Assembly (NCBI GenBank): GCA_002007465.1
Contig: LNAC01000004.1
Coordinates: 474,737-538,736, forward strand
Reading direction: 5' to 3'
DNA length: 64,000 nucleotides
Origin: Ailurus styani
Lineage: Eukaryota > Chordata > Mammalia > Carnivora > Ailuridae
The translations under genes and the position numbers were made by a program. A model generated the notes under the pieces. It made no database searches and had not been told where the DNA came from. It worked only from the letters and a program-made list of their open reading frames with translations. Below, in pieces: positions 1 through 8,890 of the stretch (within the stretch, counting starts at the first letter, position 1; every line of letters starts with the position of its first letter).

Positions 1-265
1 TTAATTTTTTGAGGATCTTCCATACTATTTTCTATAGTGGCTGTACCAATTTATAATCCCAGCAACAATGTACAAGGGTTCACTTTTCTCCTCAACTGTG
101 GTTGAGCATTTAGCTTTTTTCTTTTTGATATGGCCATTCTAAAGGTATGGAGTGACATCTCACTGTGGATTTAATTTATATTTGCTAATGAGAAGTCATG
201 TTGAGAATCTTTTTATGTACCTGCTGGCTTGGTACATCTTCTTTGAAAAAATGTCTATCCAGGTC
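1..265 (-). mobile_element. L1 LINE fragment, antisense, cut by window edge
   Basis: The stretch reads as the reverse complement of the 3' ORF2 region of a mammalian L1, with the phrasing for a small target cell segment followed by the usual 'gtgacatctcactgtgg' type text. It has no open frame and continues off the left edge. Family is recognised by recall only. Confidence 0.65.
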
Positions 266-1335
266 CCTAAATCTCCTTTAATCTTAAACTCAAGTTAAGT
301 CATGTCCAACCTGAGGCTCCCAGCCTAGAGCTACTCTGAGCTGTCTCAAGCCCCCTGGCTCCTGGCCTGCATACCATCATAGCTAAGTCTTAAGACTTCA
401 AGATAAAAAAAAAAAAAAAAAGACTTCAAGATCAATGAGATCCAAATTAGCAAAAAGGTGATCACAGAGCCATAATCTCCTGGTGTAGTGGCTGTGGTAT
501 TGAGTAAGGTTTCCTTCAATAGCAGCTATACCAGACACAGAAAAGGGTAGGTATATAACTGAAAAGATCCAAGGGATGGAGGAAACCAGAATAGGATGTT
601 TAGGTCTACAGAGTGTTCATATAAATCTCATAAGTTAAGGACTACCTATATTAAAGAGCCCAAACAAGTGCTAACAGCATCGGTAATCACAGCTGGGGTG
701 TGTGTGGGGGCAGGGAGTTGGAGGCTGAGAGAGACTGAGGAAAGAGAAGTGGTCTAAGCTATGCTTTTAATTAGAACAATTAGTGATCATGTTTTTACTT
801 TTGCTCTATAGTTATTCAAGTTAAAATACTGGCAGATAATAATTTTTTTAAAAATTCATTCTTCACCTTCCTGAATAATTTTTTTTTCCTAAAGTTATTC
901 AGGTAGAACAAGGTATAGTCTGCATGAGTGATGAGGAAGAAACTTGATGATTCAGAAGAGGGTGTCAGAACAGAACAGGTAAAAAAGGGGTCCTTGGCAG
1001 AGGACTGTCCAGCATGGGAAGTCAGAGCTCCAGGAGGGTAACGAAGGTATCCCCACATGGGAGCAGCTCAGAACCTAGTGTTGCAGCCTGAGTAGGGTAA
1101 GGAGGGTTTCCACACTGGGGCATGGGGCTCATCCTGCAAAAGGGCTCTTGGGAAATGGGATGAGGAGGGCTTCCACATGAGGGGCTGACTGGGGGTGAGG
1201 GTGCTGGCAGCCCTGTGGTGTAGGAGAGCCTAGGTGGGGTAAAGAAAGCATCTGTATGGGGAGAGGTGATAGCAGCAATGGGAGATTGGTCACAAAGGAA
1301 CAGATCAACCAAGGAGATACACTAAAAAATAAATG
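266..1335. other. Gene-free unique sequence
   Basis: About 1.07 kb without a recognisable gene. It holds a short A-run near 405-420 flanked by a repeated 'agacttcaagat' motif (about 392-403 and 421-432), and a G-rich stretch at 960-1290. Short antisense open frames here have no visible family or start context. I see no repeat I can name. Confidence 0.5.
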
Positions 1336-1527
1336 GGGCGCCTAGGTGGCACAGTCAATTGAGCGGCCCACTTCGTTTTGGCTCAGGTCATGGTCTCAGG
1401 GTGATGAGATCAAGCCCGAGTGGGGCTCTGAGCTCAGCACGGAGTCTGCTTGAGACTCTCTTTCCTGCTTCCCTTCTCTCTCCAAGTCACTCTCTCAAAT
1501 AAATAAATAAATCTTTAAAAAAAAGTC
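1336..1527 (+). mobile_element. CanSINE (tRNA-derived SINE), older divergent copy
   Basis: It begins GGGCGCCTAGGTGGC, has the tRNA-like body with 'ggctcaggtcatggtctcaggg', a CT-rich stretch, and a tail of AAATAAATAAAT followed by CTTTAAAAAAAA. Many substitutions from the young type and no clear TSD mark it as old. Confidence 0.9.
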
Positions 1528-1849
1528 TTGGCAGCCAGTTTCTCACTGTGGAGAAGTGAGTTAAAAATAGTGAAAGGGAGATAAAGAAATAAATGTAAAT
1601 GTACATGTGTATACATTTGTATGTGTGGGCACATACCGCCATACATATTCTCTGTCCACTGAGAGGGCTTGATACCAACAATATCCTCAAAGGCAGTGAG
1701 CATATCTACCACCCAAATCTTGGTTTCTAAATACCATTCACCTAAAGAACTAGGACTCCAGGAGAAAAGGCTGAAATCAGGACTGTGGTAAGGGAAGTAA
1801 AAGATAAACCTGAAATATCTTACTGTGCCACAGAGCAAGGAGGTATTCA

Positions 1850-2264
1850 AAAATGGTGGATCTCCTGAGTCATAAGGACAAAGGAGTCAGCTTGAAAGAG
1901 CCCTTGCAGCCTAATCTGGGACAATTTACACATCAAAATAAATGATTATGGTAAAGGATTATAACCCAGTAAATAAAAATGGGAACCATGATCTATATGG
2001 ATAAAAATAAATAAAAGGAGAATCTGATGAGGAACGGGGTATTTTTATGGTTTCAAAGGACCTCCCTACAAAATGCTTACTAGTTGTAAAGGGGAAGGAA
2101 AAGAGTAACTCCATGGTAGAAAAGGGGACAACACCAACATTATAAAGACATTAAAGTGAACATCATCACTAATAGGAGAAATTAACATCAGTTGAGACCT
2201 GGCAGAATTCAATCAGAGGAACATAGCACTGATTCCATATTATTCCTGTTCAAAATTCACAAAC
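1850..2264 (+). mobile_element. Probable L1M-type 3' UTR, left part
   Basis: A-rich non-coding text similar to the 3' UTR of old mammalian L1 elements. It appears to resume after the younger L1 at 2265-2700 and again after the SINE at 3037-3264. Boundaries are approximate and assignment is by recall. Confidence 0.4.
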
Positions 2265-2700
2265 TAAAATGGATAAAGAAGATATGGCCTATATATACAA
2301 TGGAATATTACGCAGTCATTAGAAAGGATGAATATTCAACTTTTGTATCAATGTGAATAGGACTGGAGAAGATTATACTGAGTGAAATAAATCAATCAGA
2401 GAAAGTCAATTATCATACGGTTTCACTTACTTGTGGAGCATAAGGAATAACATGGAGGACATTAGGAGAAAGAAAGGAAAAGTGAACTGGGGTAAATCAG
2501 AGGGGGAGAGGAAGCATGAGAGATTTTGGACTCTGAGAAACAAACTGAGGGTTTTGGAGTGGCGGGGGGTTGGGTGAACCTGAAGGTGGGTATTAAGGAG
2601 GGCATGTATTGCATGGAGCACTGGGTGTGGTACATAAATAATGAATCTTGGATCACTGAAGAAAATAAAATAAAGATGTTAAAAAAATAATAAAAAAATA
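2265..2700 (+). mobile_element. Carnivoran L1, 3' end (5'-truncated)
   Basis: It matches the typical carnivoran L1 3' terminus: 'atggaatattacgcagtcat', 'gagattatactgagtgaaat' style text, 'gtggagcataagg', a G-rich 'ggcggggggttggg' tract, then 'gcatggagcactgggtgtgg' and an A-rich tail. It is severely 5'-truncated and has no open ORF2. It sits inside older L1M-like sequence. Confidence 0.85.
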
Positions 2701-3036
2701 TAAAAAATTAACCAAGATGAAACATTAAAAAAATCCAAATTGGCCTGTAATTTTCAAGAGTCGAGATCATGAAAATTAAAAAACAAAACAAAACAAAACA
2801 AAAACCACTGACAAACTATTCCAAGTATAGGAGACTACATAGCCATGGTACGTAAATGTAATGAAGATTTTGAAACAGTTCACTTTACTAAAAATAAATC
2901 CCTTAACTATTAGGACAACTGCTAAAACCTGAATGGTATCTGAAGAGGAGATGTAGAAATGCATCTATGTTAAAGTTCCCAATTCTGGTGACTGTGTTCT
3001 AGGATACTTACTTGTTTATAAAAAATAAATACTAAG
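2701..3036 (+). mobile_element. Probable L1M-type 3' UTR, middle part
   Basis: Contains 'caagagtcgagatcatgaaa' and later 'atgttaaagttcccaattct', which I associate with old L1M 3' UTRs. An (AAAAC)n stretch lies at about 2778-2803. The SINE at 3037 is inserted into it. Confidence 0.5.
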
Positions 3037-3264
3037 GGCGCCTGGGTGGCTCAGTGGGTTAAAGCCGCTGCCTTCGGCTCAGGTCATGATCCCAGGGTCC
3101 TGGGATCGAGGCCCGCATCGGGCTCTCTGCTCGGCAGGGAGCCTGCTTCCTCCTCTCTCCTCTCTCTCTGCCTGCCTCTCTGCCTACTTGTAATCTCTCT
3201 CTCTGTGTCAAATGAATAAATTAAAAAAAAATCTTAAAACAACAACAACAACAACAACAAAAAT
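3037..3264 (+). mobile_element. CanSINE, young mustelid-type, with 14-bp TSD
   Basis: The head GGCGCCTGGGTGGCTCAGTG carries a Pol III A-box-like TGGCTCAGTGG, and a B-box-like GGATCGAGGCC lies downstream. The CT-rich 3' half is followed by an (AAC)n tail at about 3239-3261. A perfect TSD, AAATAAATACTAAG, is at 3023-3036 and 3265-3278. It interrupts L1M-like sequence. Confidence 0.95.
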
Positions 3265-3278
3265 AAATAAATACTAAG

Positions 3279-3766
3279 ATATTCCTAGGTGGTAGGATAA
3301 CTCACTCAGAAAAATAAATGTTGTTGATATTATATTATACATTTTCTATGCATTTGATTGTGTTTAAGAATTTTTTAAATGTCTTTTAAATAAGAATGAG
3401 ACAAATATTTAAGTCCTTCTATGGAAAAGTTATAAGATATACCCAATAAAGTACTAAGTGAAAATATTAAGGTACAGAATATATCATATAATACTATTTG
3501 TGTACCTGCAAACACATATATGTATGTATGTTTGCATGTGTGTTTTGTTTTAGATTTTTGTCTTGTTTTACTCTGAAACAAAGCACAAAATCCATTAGCA
3601 AAATTTGTTTGGAGGAATGAGTGTTAGGAGTTTAGGGGGAGAGGAAAGAAAAATTTTACTTTTCATTACATATCTTTCTATATTAAGTTCTCCCAAATTA
3701 TTGTTTTAGTTTAAAAAATTTTAAGTTTGGCTTAATAAAATAAAATCAGTACAAAGTAAAATTTTA
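3279..3766 (+). mobile_element. Old L1 3' UTR-like sequence up to the assembly seam
   Basis: AT-rich text including 'actatttgtgtacctgc' and 'ttacatatctttctatatt' resembles the far 3' end of L1ME-type elements. Positions 3655-3766 are repeated exactly at 3879-3990 across a single N. Element limits are uncertain. Confidence 0.45.
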
Positions 3767-4244
3767 TTTTTTTTTTTTAATTTTATTTATTTATTTTTTT
3801 TATTCATTTGACACAGAGAGAGAGATCACAAGTAGGCAGAGAGGCAGGCAGAGAGAGAGGAGAGAGGAGGAAGCAGGNTTTACTTTTCATTACATATCTT
3901 TCTATATTAAGTTCTCCCAAATTATTGTTTTAGTTTAAAAAATTTTAAGTTTGGCTTAATAAAATAAAATCAGTACAAAGTAAAATTTTAAAGCATAATT
4001 CTAATCATAATACTATTTGCCTTTCCCAAAACTAGTATCCTTCCTCTAAACTTTGACAGACTAGGAGAAAAAATATATCACCACTGGAGACCCAGGGCTT
4101 GGCACAGAGCGTGGTNTTTTAAAGCATAATTCTAATCATAATACTATTTGTCTTTCCCAAAACTAGTATCCTTCCTCTAAACTGACAGACTAGGAGAAAA
4201 AATATATCACCACTGGAGACCCAGGGCTTGGCACAGAGCGTGGT
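3655..4244. other. Assembly seam: two single-N joins with duplicated flanks (two alleles)
   Basis: Single Ns at 3878 and 4116 break the sequence. Positions 3655-3766 (112 bp) are identical to 3879-3990. Positions 3986-4115 are repeated as 4117-4244, with one C/T difference (4020 versus 4151) and a 2-bp length difference (actttgacag versus actgacag). The arrangement fits three contig ends from two haplotypes placed in series rather than a real tandem duplication. Confidence 0.9.
3767..3877 (-). mobile_element. Partial young CanSINE, antisense, truncated at N
   Basis: The tail end of an antisense SINE: a T-run, ATTTATTTATTT, 'catttgacacagagagagag', then 'acaagtaggcagagaggcag', stopping at the N at 3878. 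The last 50 bases are the reverse complement of the matching part of the young SINE at 3037. The repeat copy of the flank (3879-4115) runs through the same point without any SINE, so this looks like an empty/filled site pair. Confidence 0.9.
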
Positions 4245-4472
4245 ACGTGGGTGGCAACAATCACATATTGTTGAACAAATCCATGAACCAGTAACTCATA
4301 TACATAACCATTTCCAACCATATGATTTCATCATTTTTTTTTCTTTTTAAGACAAAGAAGACCTGTATGTATTGTCATGTCTGTAATATGTGGACTATAC
4401 TCAAGGTAACAAAGTTCCTATGAAGACTCTAGAAGACTAAAAAAGCAGAATAAGAGATTTCACTTGGAAAAG
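4245..4472. other. Unique sequence
   Basis: AT-rich sequence with no recognised gene or repeat. Confidence 0.4.
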
Positions 4473-4561
4473 AGCCCAGTGCAGGGCTTGATCCCAGGAC
4501 CCTGGGATCATGACCTGAGCTGAAGGCAGACACTAAACCAACTGAGCCACCCAGGTACTCC
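4473..4561 (-). mobile_element. CanSINE fragment, antisense head only
   Basis: Reads 'gggcttgatcccaggaccct', 'gatcatgacctgagctgaag' and 'ctgagccacccaggtactcc', the tRNA-related half of a CanSINE in reverse. The 3' half and tail are missing. Confidence 0.9.
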
Positions 4562-7106
4562 TGTAATATGTTTTTGAAAAAGGAGCATGTTTGAAGTATG
4601 AGAAAGAAATAGATTGTGATTCCCATTTAGCTCCATTATACCAATGTTCCATGTTTAAGACACCGGTCTAGGAGAATTTTTGCTTGATAAATAGGGTTTC
4701 TGTATTCAGGGACAAACAGAAAAAATGAGCATATGTGAGAGAAAGGGGCATACATTATTCAAGATAAGGGATACTGGAAGATAAATAAGAGCCCAAGTAA
4801 TACATGTTGCTAAATGTTGAAAGGATAACGTGATATCCTTCATGCTTGGGCTTGGTGCACAGGCTGTGGGGTTTATTGTTGAAAAAGGAATCCCATAACA
4901 AACTGTCATTTAGAAAATGGCATTGTGCCTTTTTCAGTCATTTGGCTATATCAGTAACTCACATTTATTCCATATACAGTGGATAATTCATTGCCTTTAT
5001 CGTAAGTAGAAGAAAAGCCAATCAGTAAGGTGAGGAGGTGAGAAACCAAGACACAAAAGTCTTTTGTGGTTATCTATATAACATTATCAATTTTCTTTGA
5101 ATCAAGGTGTCACAGCACAAGACTTGGCTGACTGATAGCTAACCCTCTCCCTGTCTTACTAGACAGCTAGGTGGCATTAAATCTACTAGACAATTGATAC
5201 AGTCATACCCTGAGACAAGGTAAGAATTGATTAAGGCAAAAAAGCAGAATAGTTATCATCAGTATCAAAATGGCAAACATTTGGAAACAATGCCTATTGA
5301 TTCTCCTTTGTCACTGACATCACTCAGGGAGGAAATCACAAAGACATACATTAATTTAACTGATTAATATAGGTGAAAGACATTGACTCATTTAAATAAT
5401 TCTGACTTTAATATCTTCAGAGTGCATGTTTGCTCCCAAGATTTTTTACCATTTGAAGAAAATCTGAATAAGGGGTCAAATTATACAAGTTGTCTGCAAT
5501 TAGGTAACTAACATAGGAGAAGCTATTTTTTTATTGAGATGTAACTGACATGCAACATTATATTAGCTTCAGCTGCACAATATAATGATTGGGCATTTGT
5601 AGGGATAAACTTATTTTTAAACAGTATATAAGTTACATTTTGAAACAATATGTTCCATAATGTGTTTTCAGATAAAAAAAACCTCTAAATGCAAAGCAAT
5701 GCATTTAGTGGTTAGTCTGGAACAAAAAAATGGTTACTGAATAATACACTAACAGTGTCCAAAAAGTCTGGAAAAATGGGGAAAAGGAGATATCCGTTGT
5801 CTTTTTTTAGATTAACAACTGCACATACTGCTTTGCATTTTGAAGTAGTTTAGCTAGAATGTGTCTGGAGGCTGAAGAAAAAGTACACCAAAGAGAATAT
5901 TATAAAATACAGCTAACGTAAGTATAAAAATGTTTATACTTTTTCCAGTCTCATGAACACACTATAGTATAGAGCACAGAAACCCCTTAACCTCTTTTAC
6001 CACAATAAATAAATAAAATACAAAACCCCAATTCTAATAAGAAAGTCTCTGAGACTAAGTTTTTTTTATGGGAACTCCAAATATGACCTATAGGTTGGTG
6101 AAGGAGGATGGGAATATTGCTCTGTAAAGGCCTCCCAGGCCCCTGAGTGCTAAGCCTGCATCACGACACCACAGGTACAGGCTGGGGCTAAAGTAGCAGC
6201 TCTCACTGGGAACACTGTGGAGAACCTAAAGAAGATGATCTTCCTCATGGGAAGTAACTAGGATCAGTTTCCCTTTTCTTTATGAGGGACATCTCTTCTC
6301 AGAAAAAAAATAAGGGAAAAGAGAGAAAGAAAAAATAAAATAAAAATACATTCCATAAGAGTGTTTCTTTCTATCGTTTAGAAACATAAAGCCTCATTGG
6401 GCATTTCCAAACTGTATGGCCAGAGAAAATTTTAGTCTTAGTTAGATTAAAACTAGGGTCATTGAGCATCCTTTTCAACATGTCAGGGATCAGCCAACTC
6501 TCGCCCGGACAAAGCATTTTAAAGCAGAGATTTGGAAGTATGGCAAGGGCTGTGAGTCGTTATGGAGTCCACAGTTACAGCTCTTCAGATATAGAAACAC
6601 TGCCAACTGCTCTTAGGACAACTTTTTCATGATAGTGTGGTTTCACTTTTCATAGTTTTGGTGAGCATTTTTCCAGAGTCCACGTCTATACTACTGGTAT
6701 AAAGTACATGCTCAAGGATCTCTAACACCATAGTTTCAAAAAAAATCCCCTAATTGAGAATCATGTGGTTTATCCCCAGTGTTAACGTTGAGCTTGGAAC
6801 TGTTTCATGTATGTTTGAAAGAGCTGAACAGTTTGTGCCAGTAGATTCTGGGAAACACTACTTTTACAAGTAAGTACTTATGGGACTCCTATTAAATAAA
6901 AGCAAGACATTACTAACAGTGAGGCTTTAAGCTGCTCGCCTGAGCAGCCAGGAAATTGGGCGTTATGGTTGTTACTGTAACACTCATAGTCATCCTCATC
7001 CAAAACAATGGACTCATTTGCTAAACTCATTGCCCTTGACCCTCAGCCACTGCAGTTATTTGCATATCTGCTTCCTAAGAGATGAGGAGTACCCTGAACA
7101 CTAAGA
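4562..7106. other. Gene-free, mostly unique AT-rich sequence
   Basis: About 2.5 kb with no supportable gene. It contains a short L1-like antisense fragment (about 5523-5615, listed separately) and low-complexity A-rich runs near 6300-6350. No other structure stands out. Confidence 0.5.
5523..5615 (-). mobile_element. L1 3' fragment, antisense
   Basis: 'tttttttattgagatgtaac', 'acattatattagcttcagct' and 'gcacaatataatgattgggc' match the common antisense L1 3' UTR text. Short and truncated on both sides. Confidence 0.7.
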
Positions 7107-7120
7107 TATTTTATTAACTT

Positions 7121-7313
7121 TTTTTTTAAAGATTTTATTTATTTATTTGACAGAGAGAGAGATCACAAGTAGACAGAGGCAGGCAGAGAGAGAGAGGGGG
7201 AAGCAGGCTCCCTGCCGAGCAGGGAACCTGATATGGGTCTCGATCCCAGAACCCTGAGATCATGACCTGAGCCGAAGGCAGAGGCTTTAACCCACTGAGC
7301 CACCCAGGCGCCC
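7121..7313 (-). mobile_element. CanSINE, young mustelid-type, antisense, 14-bp TSD
   Basis: Antisense tail (T-run, AAAGATTTTATTTATTTATT), GA-rich middle with ATCACAAGTAGACAGAGGCA, and head ending TGAGCCACCCAGGCGCCC. A perfect TSD, TATTTTATTAACTT, is at 7107-7120 and 7314-7327. The preserved 'gctttaacccactgagccac' matches the GTGGGTTAAAG subfamily. Confidence 0.97.
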
Positions 7314-7532
7314 TATTTTATTAACTTCTCAATCGCTACAGATATAAGCATATAGTAAATACTCAGGAATAATTTTTTAAATGATTGACAACAATGACAC
7401 TACAGTACCATAAATACCTCACATATTTATTTGGTAACTTTGACAATTCAGAATTCAGGTAAGCACCTGAAAATGTGCCTCTTCGCACCTCTATCCCTAG
7501 CCCTCAAAAGTGCTCAGAAGATTAAAGATTCT

Positions 7533-7736
7533 TTATTTTTTTAAAGATTTATTTACCTACTTGAGAGAGACAGAGTGTGGAGGGGTTAGGGGCAGAAGGA
7601 GAGGGGGAGAGAGTCCCAAGCAGACTCTGTGCTGAGTATGGAGCCTGACTTGGGCTTGACCCCAGGACCCTGACATCATGACCTGAGCTGAAACCAAGAG
7701 TCAGGCGCTCAACCAACTGCACCACCCAGGTGCCCC
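7533..7736 (-). mobile_element. CanSINE, older type, antisense, 10-bp TSD
   Basis: The head reads 'aaccaactgcaccacccagg' then TGCCCC, and the GA-rich part differs from the young type. A perfect TSD, TAAAGATTCT, is at 7523-7532 and 7737-7746. It lies about 200 bp from another antisense SINE of a younger subfamily. Confidence 0.95.
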
Positions 7737-7767
7737 TAAAGATTCTCAAAGATTTAGCTTAGAAAAA

Positions 7768-7885
7768 AACTGAGACATAAACTCCTTAAGGGCAGGAGGC
7801 TTTTCTGCTTTGCTCACCTCAATATATTTAGGGCCTTTACTGAGCAGAATAGATGCTCAATAAAGATGTGTTGCACAAATGACTA
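7768..7885 (+). mobile_element. L2 LINE 3' end
   Basis: 'aaactccttaagggcaggag' followed by 'agatgctcaataaagatgtg' matches the conserved L2 3' terminus (the 'ctcaataaatgtt' end). Confidence 0.65.
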
Positions 7886-8246
7886 CAATGATGGTTATGT
7901 CTTTCCTAAATGAACAGAGAAATGAATAGTTGAATTCAGAAGTAGGAGCTGGAGTTACTGTAGACATGGACAGCTGTGACACATACCAGCTGACGTCATA
8001 GAATACCAGGAGACCACAGAAAAACATGGTCAAAAATGTAGAAGCATGACAAGTTGGAACCATTTCTTTTAGGAGCAAACAGATCCCAATCCCTCACTAG
8101 ACCCTGTGCATTATTGCTACACAGTTCAACAATTAACATTTGCATTAAGGATTCCGAATCAAATAAAATTTTAAAAGCCAATCAATGTCTAGAATATTAA
8201 GAAAAAAAAAACCTACAGAGGAATATGATGCACTAAAGGAACACTT

Positions 8247-8456
8247 CTTTAAAAATTTAATTTTTTCAGTGGTCCAAGATTCATTGTTTATGTACCACAC
8301 CCAGTGCTCCATGCAATATGTAACCTCCTTAATACCCACCACCAGGCTCACCCATCCCCCCTCTCCCTTCCCCTCCATAACCCTCAGTTTGTTTCTCAGA
8401 GTCCACAGTCTCTCATGGTTCGTCTCCCCCCTCCTATTTCCCTCAATTCACTTTTC
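8247..8456 (-). mobile_element. 5'-truncated L1 insertion, 210 bp, perfect 14-bp TSD
   Basis: Reverse complement of the carnivoran L1 3' terminus: 'tgtaccacacccagtgctcc', 'ccttaatacccaccacc', 'caggctcacccatcccccct', 'tcagagtccacagtctctca'. The antisense tail is degenerate. A perfect TSD, CTAAAGGAACACTT, lies at 8233-8246 and 8457-8470. An open frame running through it is of repeat origin. Confidence 0.95.
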
Positions 8457-8479
8457 CTAAAGGAACACTTTCATCCAGT

Positions 8480-8890
8480 ATTGTTTGAATTAGATACTGG
8501 ATGGGAAAGATGTTCTGAAATCAGTTCAGGAGATGATGTGCTCTGGTTGTTTTCTGCTCCTAGATCCTTGCTCTACTCTTTGCCTATTCTGCATGGGAAG
8601 AAGGGAGAAGCTGGAATATTTCTTTCAGTCTCCCTCCTTGCCTGCATCTGGCGATGGCATCTTTTTAGGGTAACAGTTTCTGTTGAGCAGACTCCCTTTC
8701 AGCCTCCAACTTCAGCTCTCACCAAACTTAGACACCTCCATTAACTGCCTCCCCCTTCTCCTTTAGGAATGGGAGTATTTATAGTTGGTCAACAGGATCC
8801 TTGACATCTCTTGTTGACTCTCTTCAACCTTACCACACCTCAGCAAACTGGTCCTTCATTAAATTCTCTTTGTAAAACCTGGCTGATTAT
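8480..8890 (+). repeat. Old interspersed repeat, family not named (related to 46500-46970)
   Basis: GC-richer than its surroundings, with a 3' end reading 'ccttcattaaattctctttg'. A clearly related 3' segment occurs at 46915-46940 ('ccttcattaaactctcctca'). I recognise the general form of an old mammalian repeat but cannot name it confidently. Confidence 0.45.

Noticed and set aside
3037..3264. tRNA gene (A-box and B-box motifs)
   Set aside because: The motifs belong to a tRNA-derived SINE with an A-rich tail and TSD; no cloverleaf with an anticodon arm is preserved.
3655..4244. True tandem duplication
   Set aside because: Each copy boundary coincides with a single N and the copies differ like alleles; assembly artefact is the simpler explanation.
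8304..8744. Plus-strand frame of 146 codons
   Set aside because: It starts in the antisense of an L1 insertion and continues into an old repeat; a composite of repeats.
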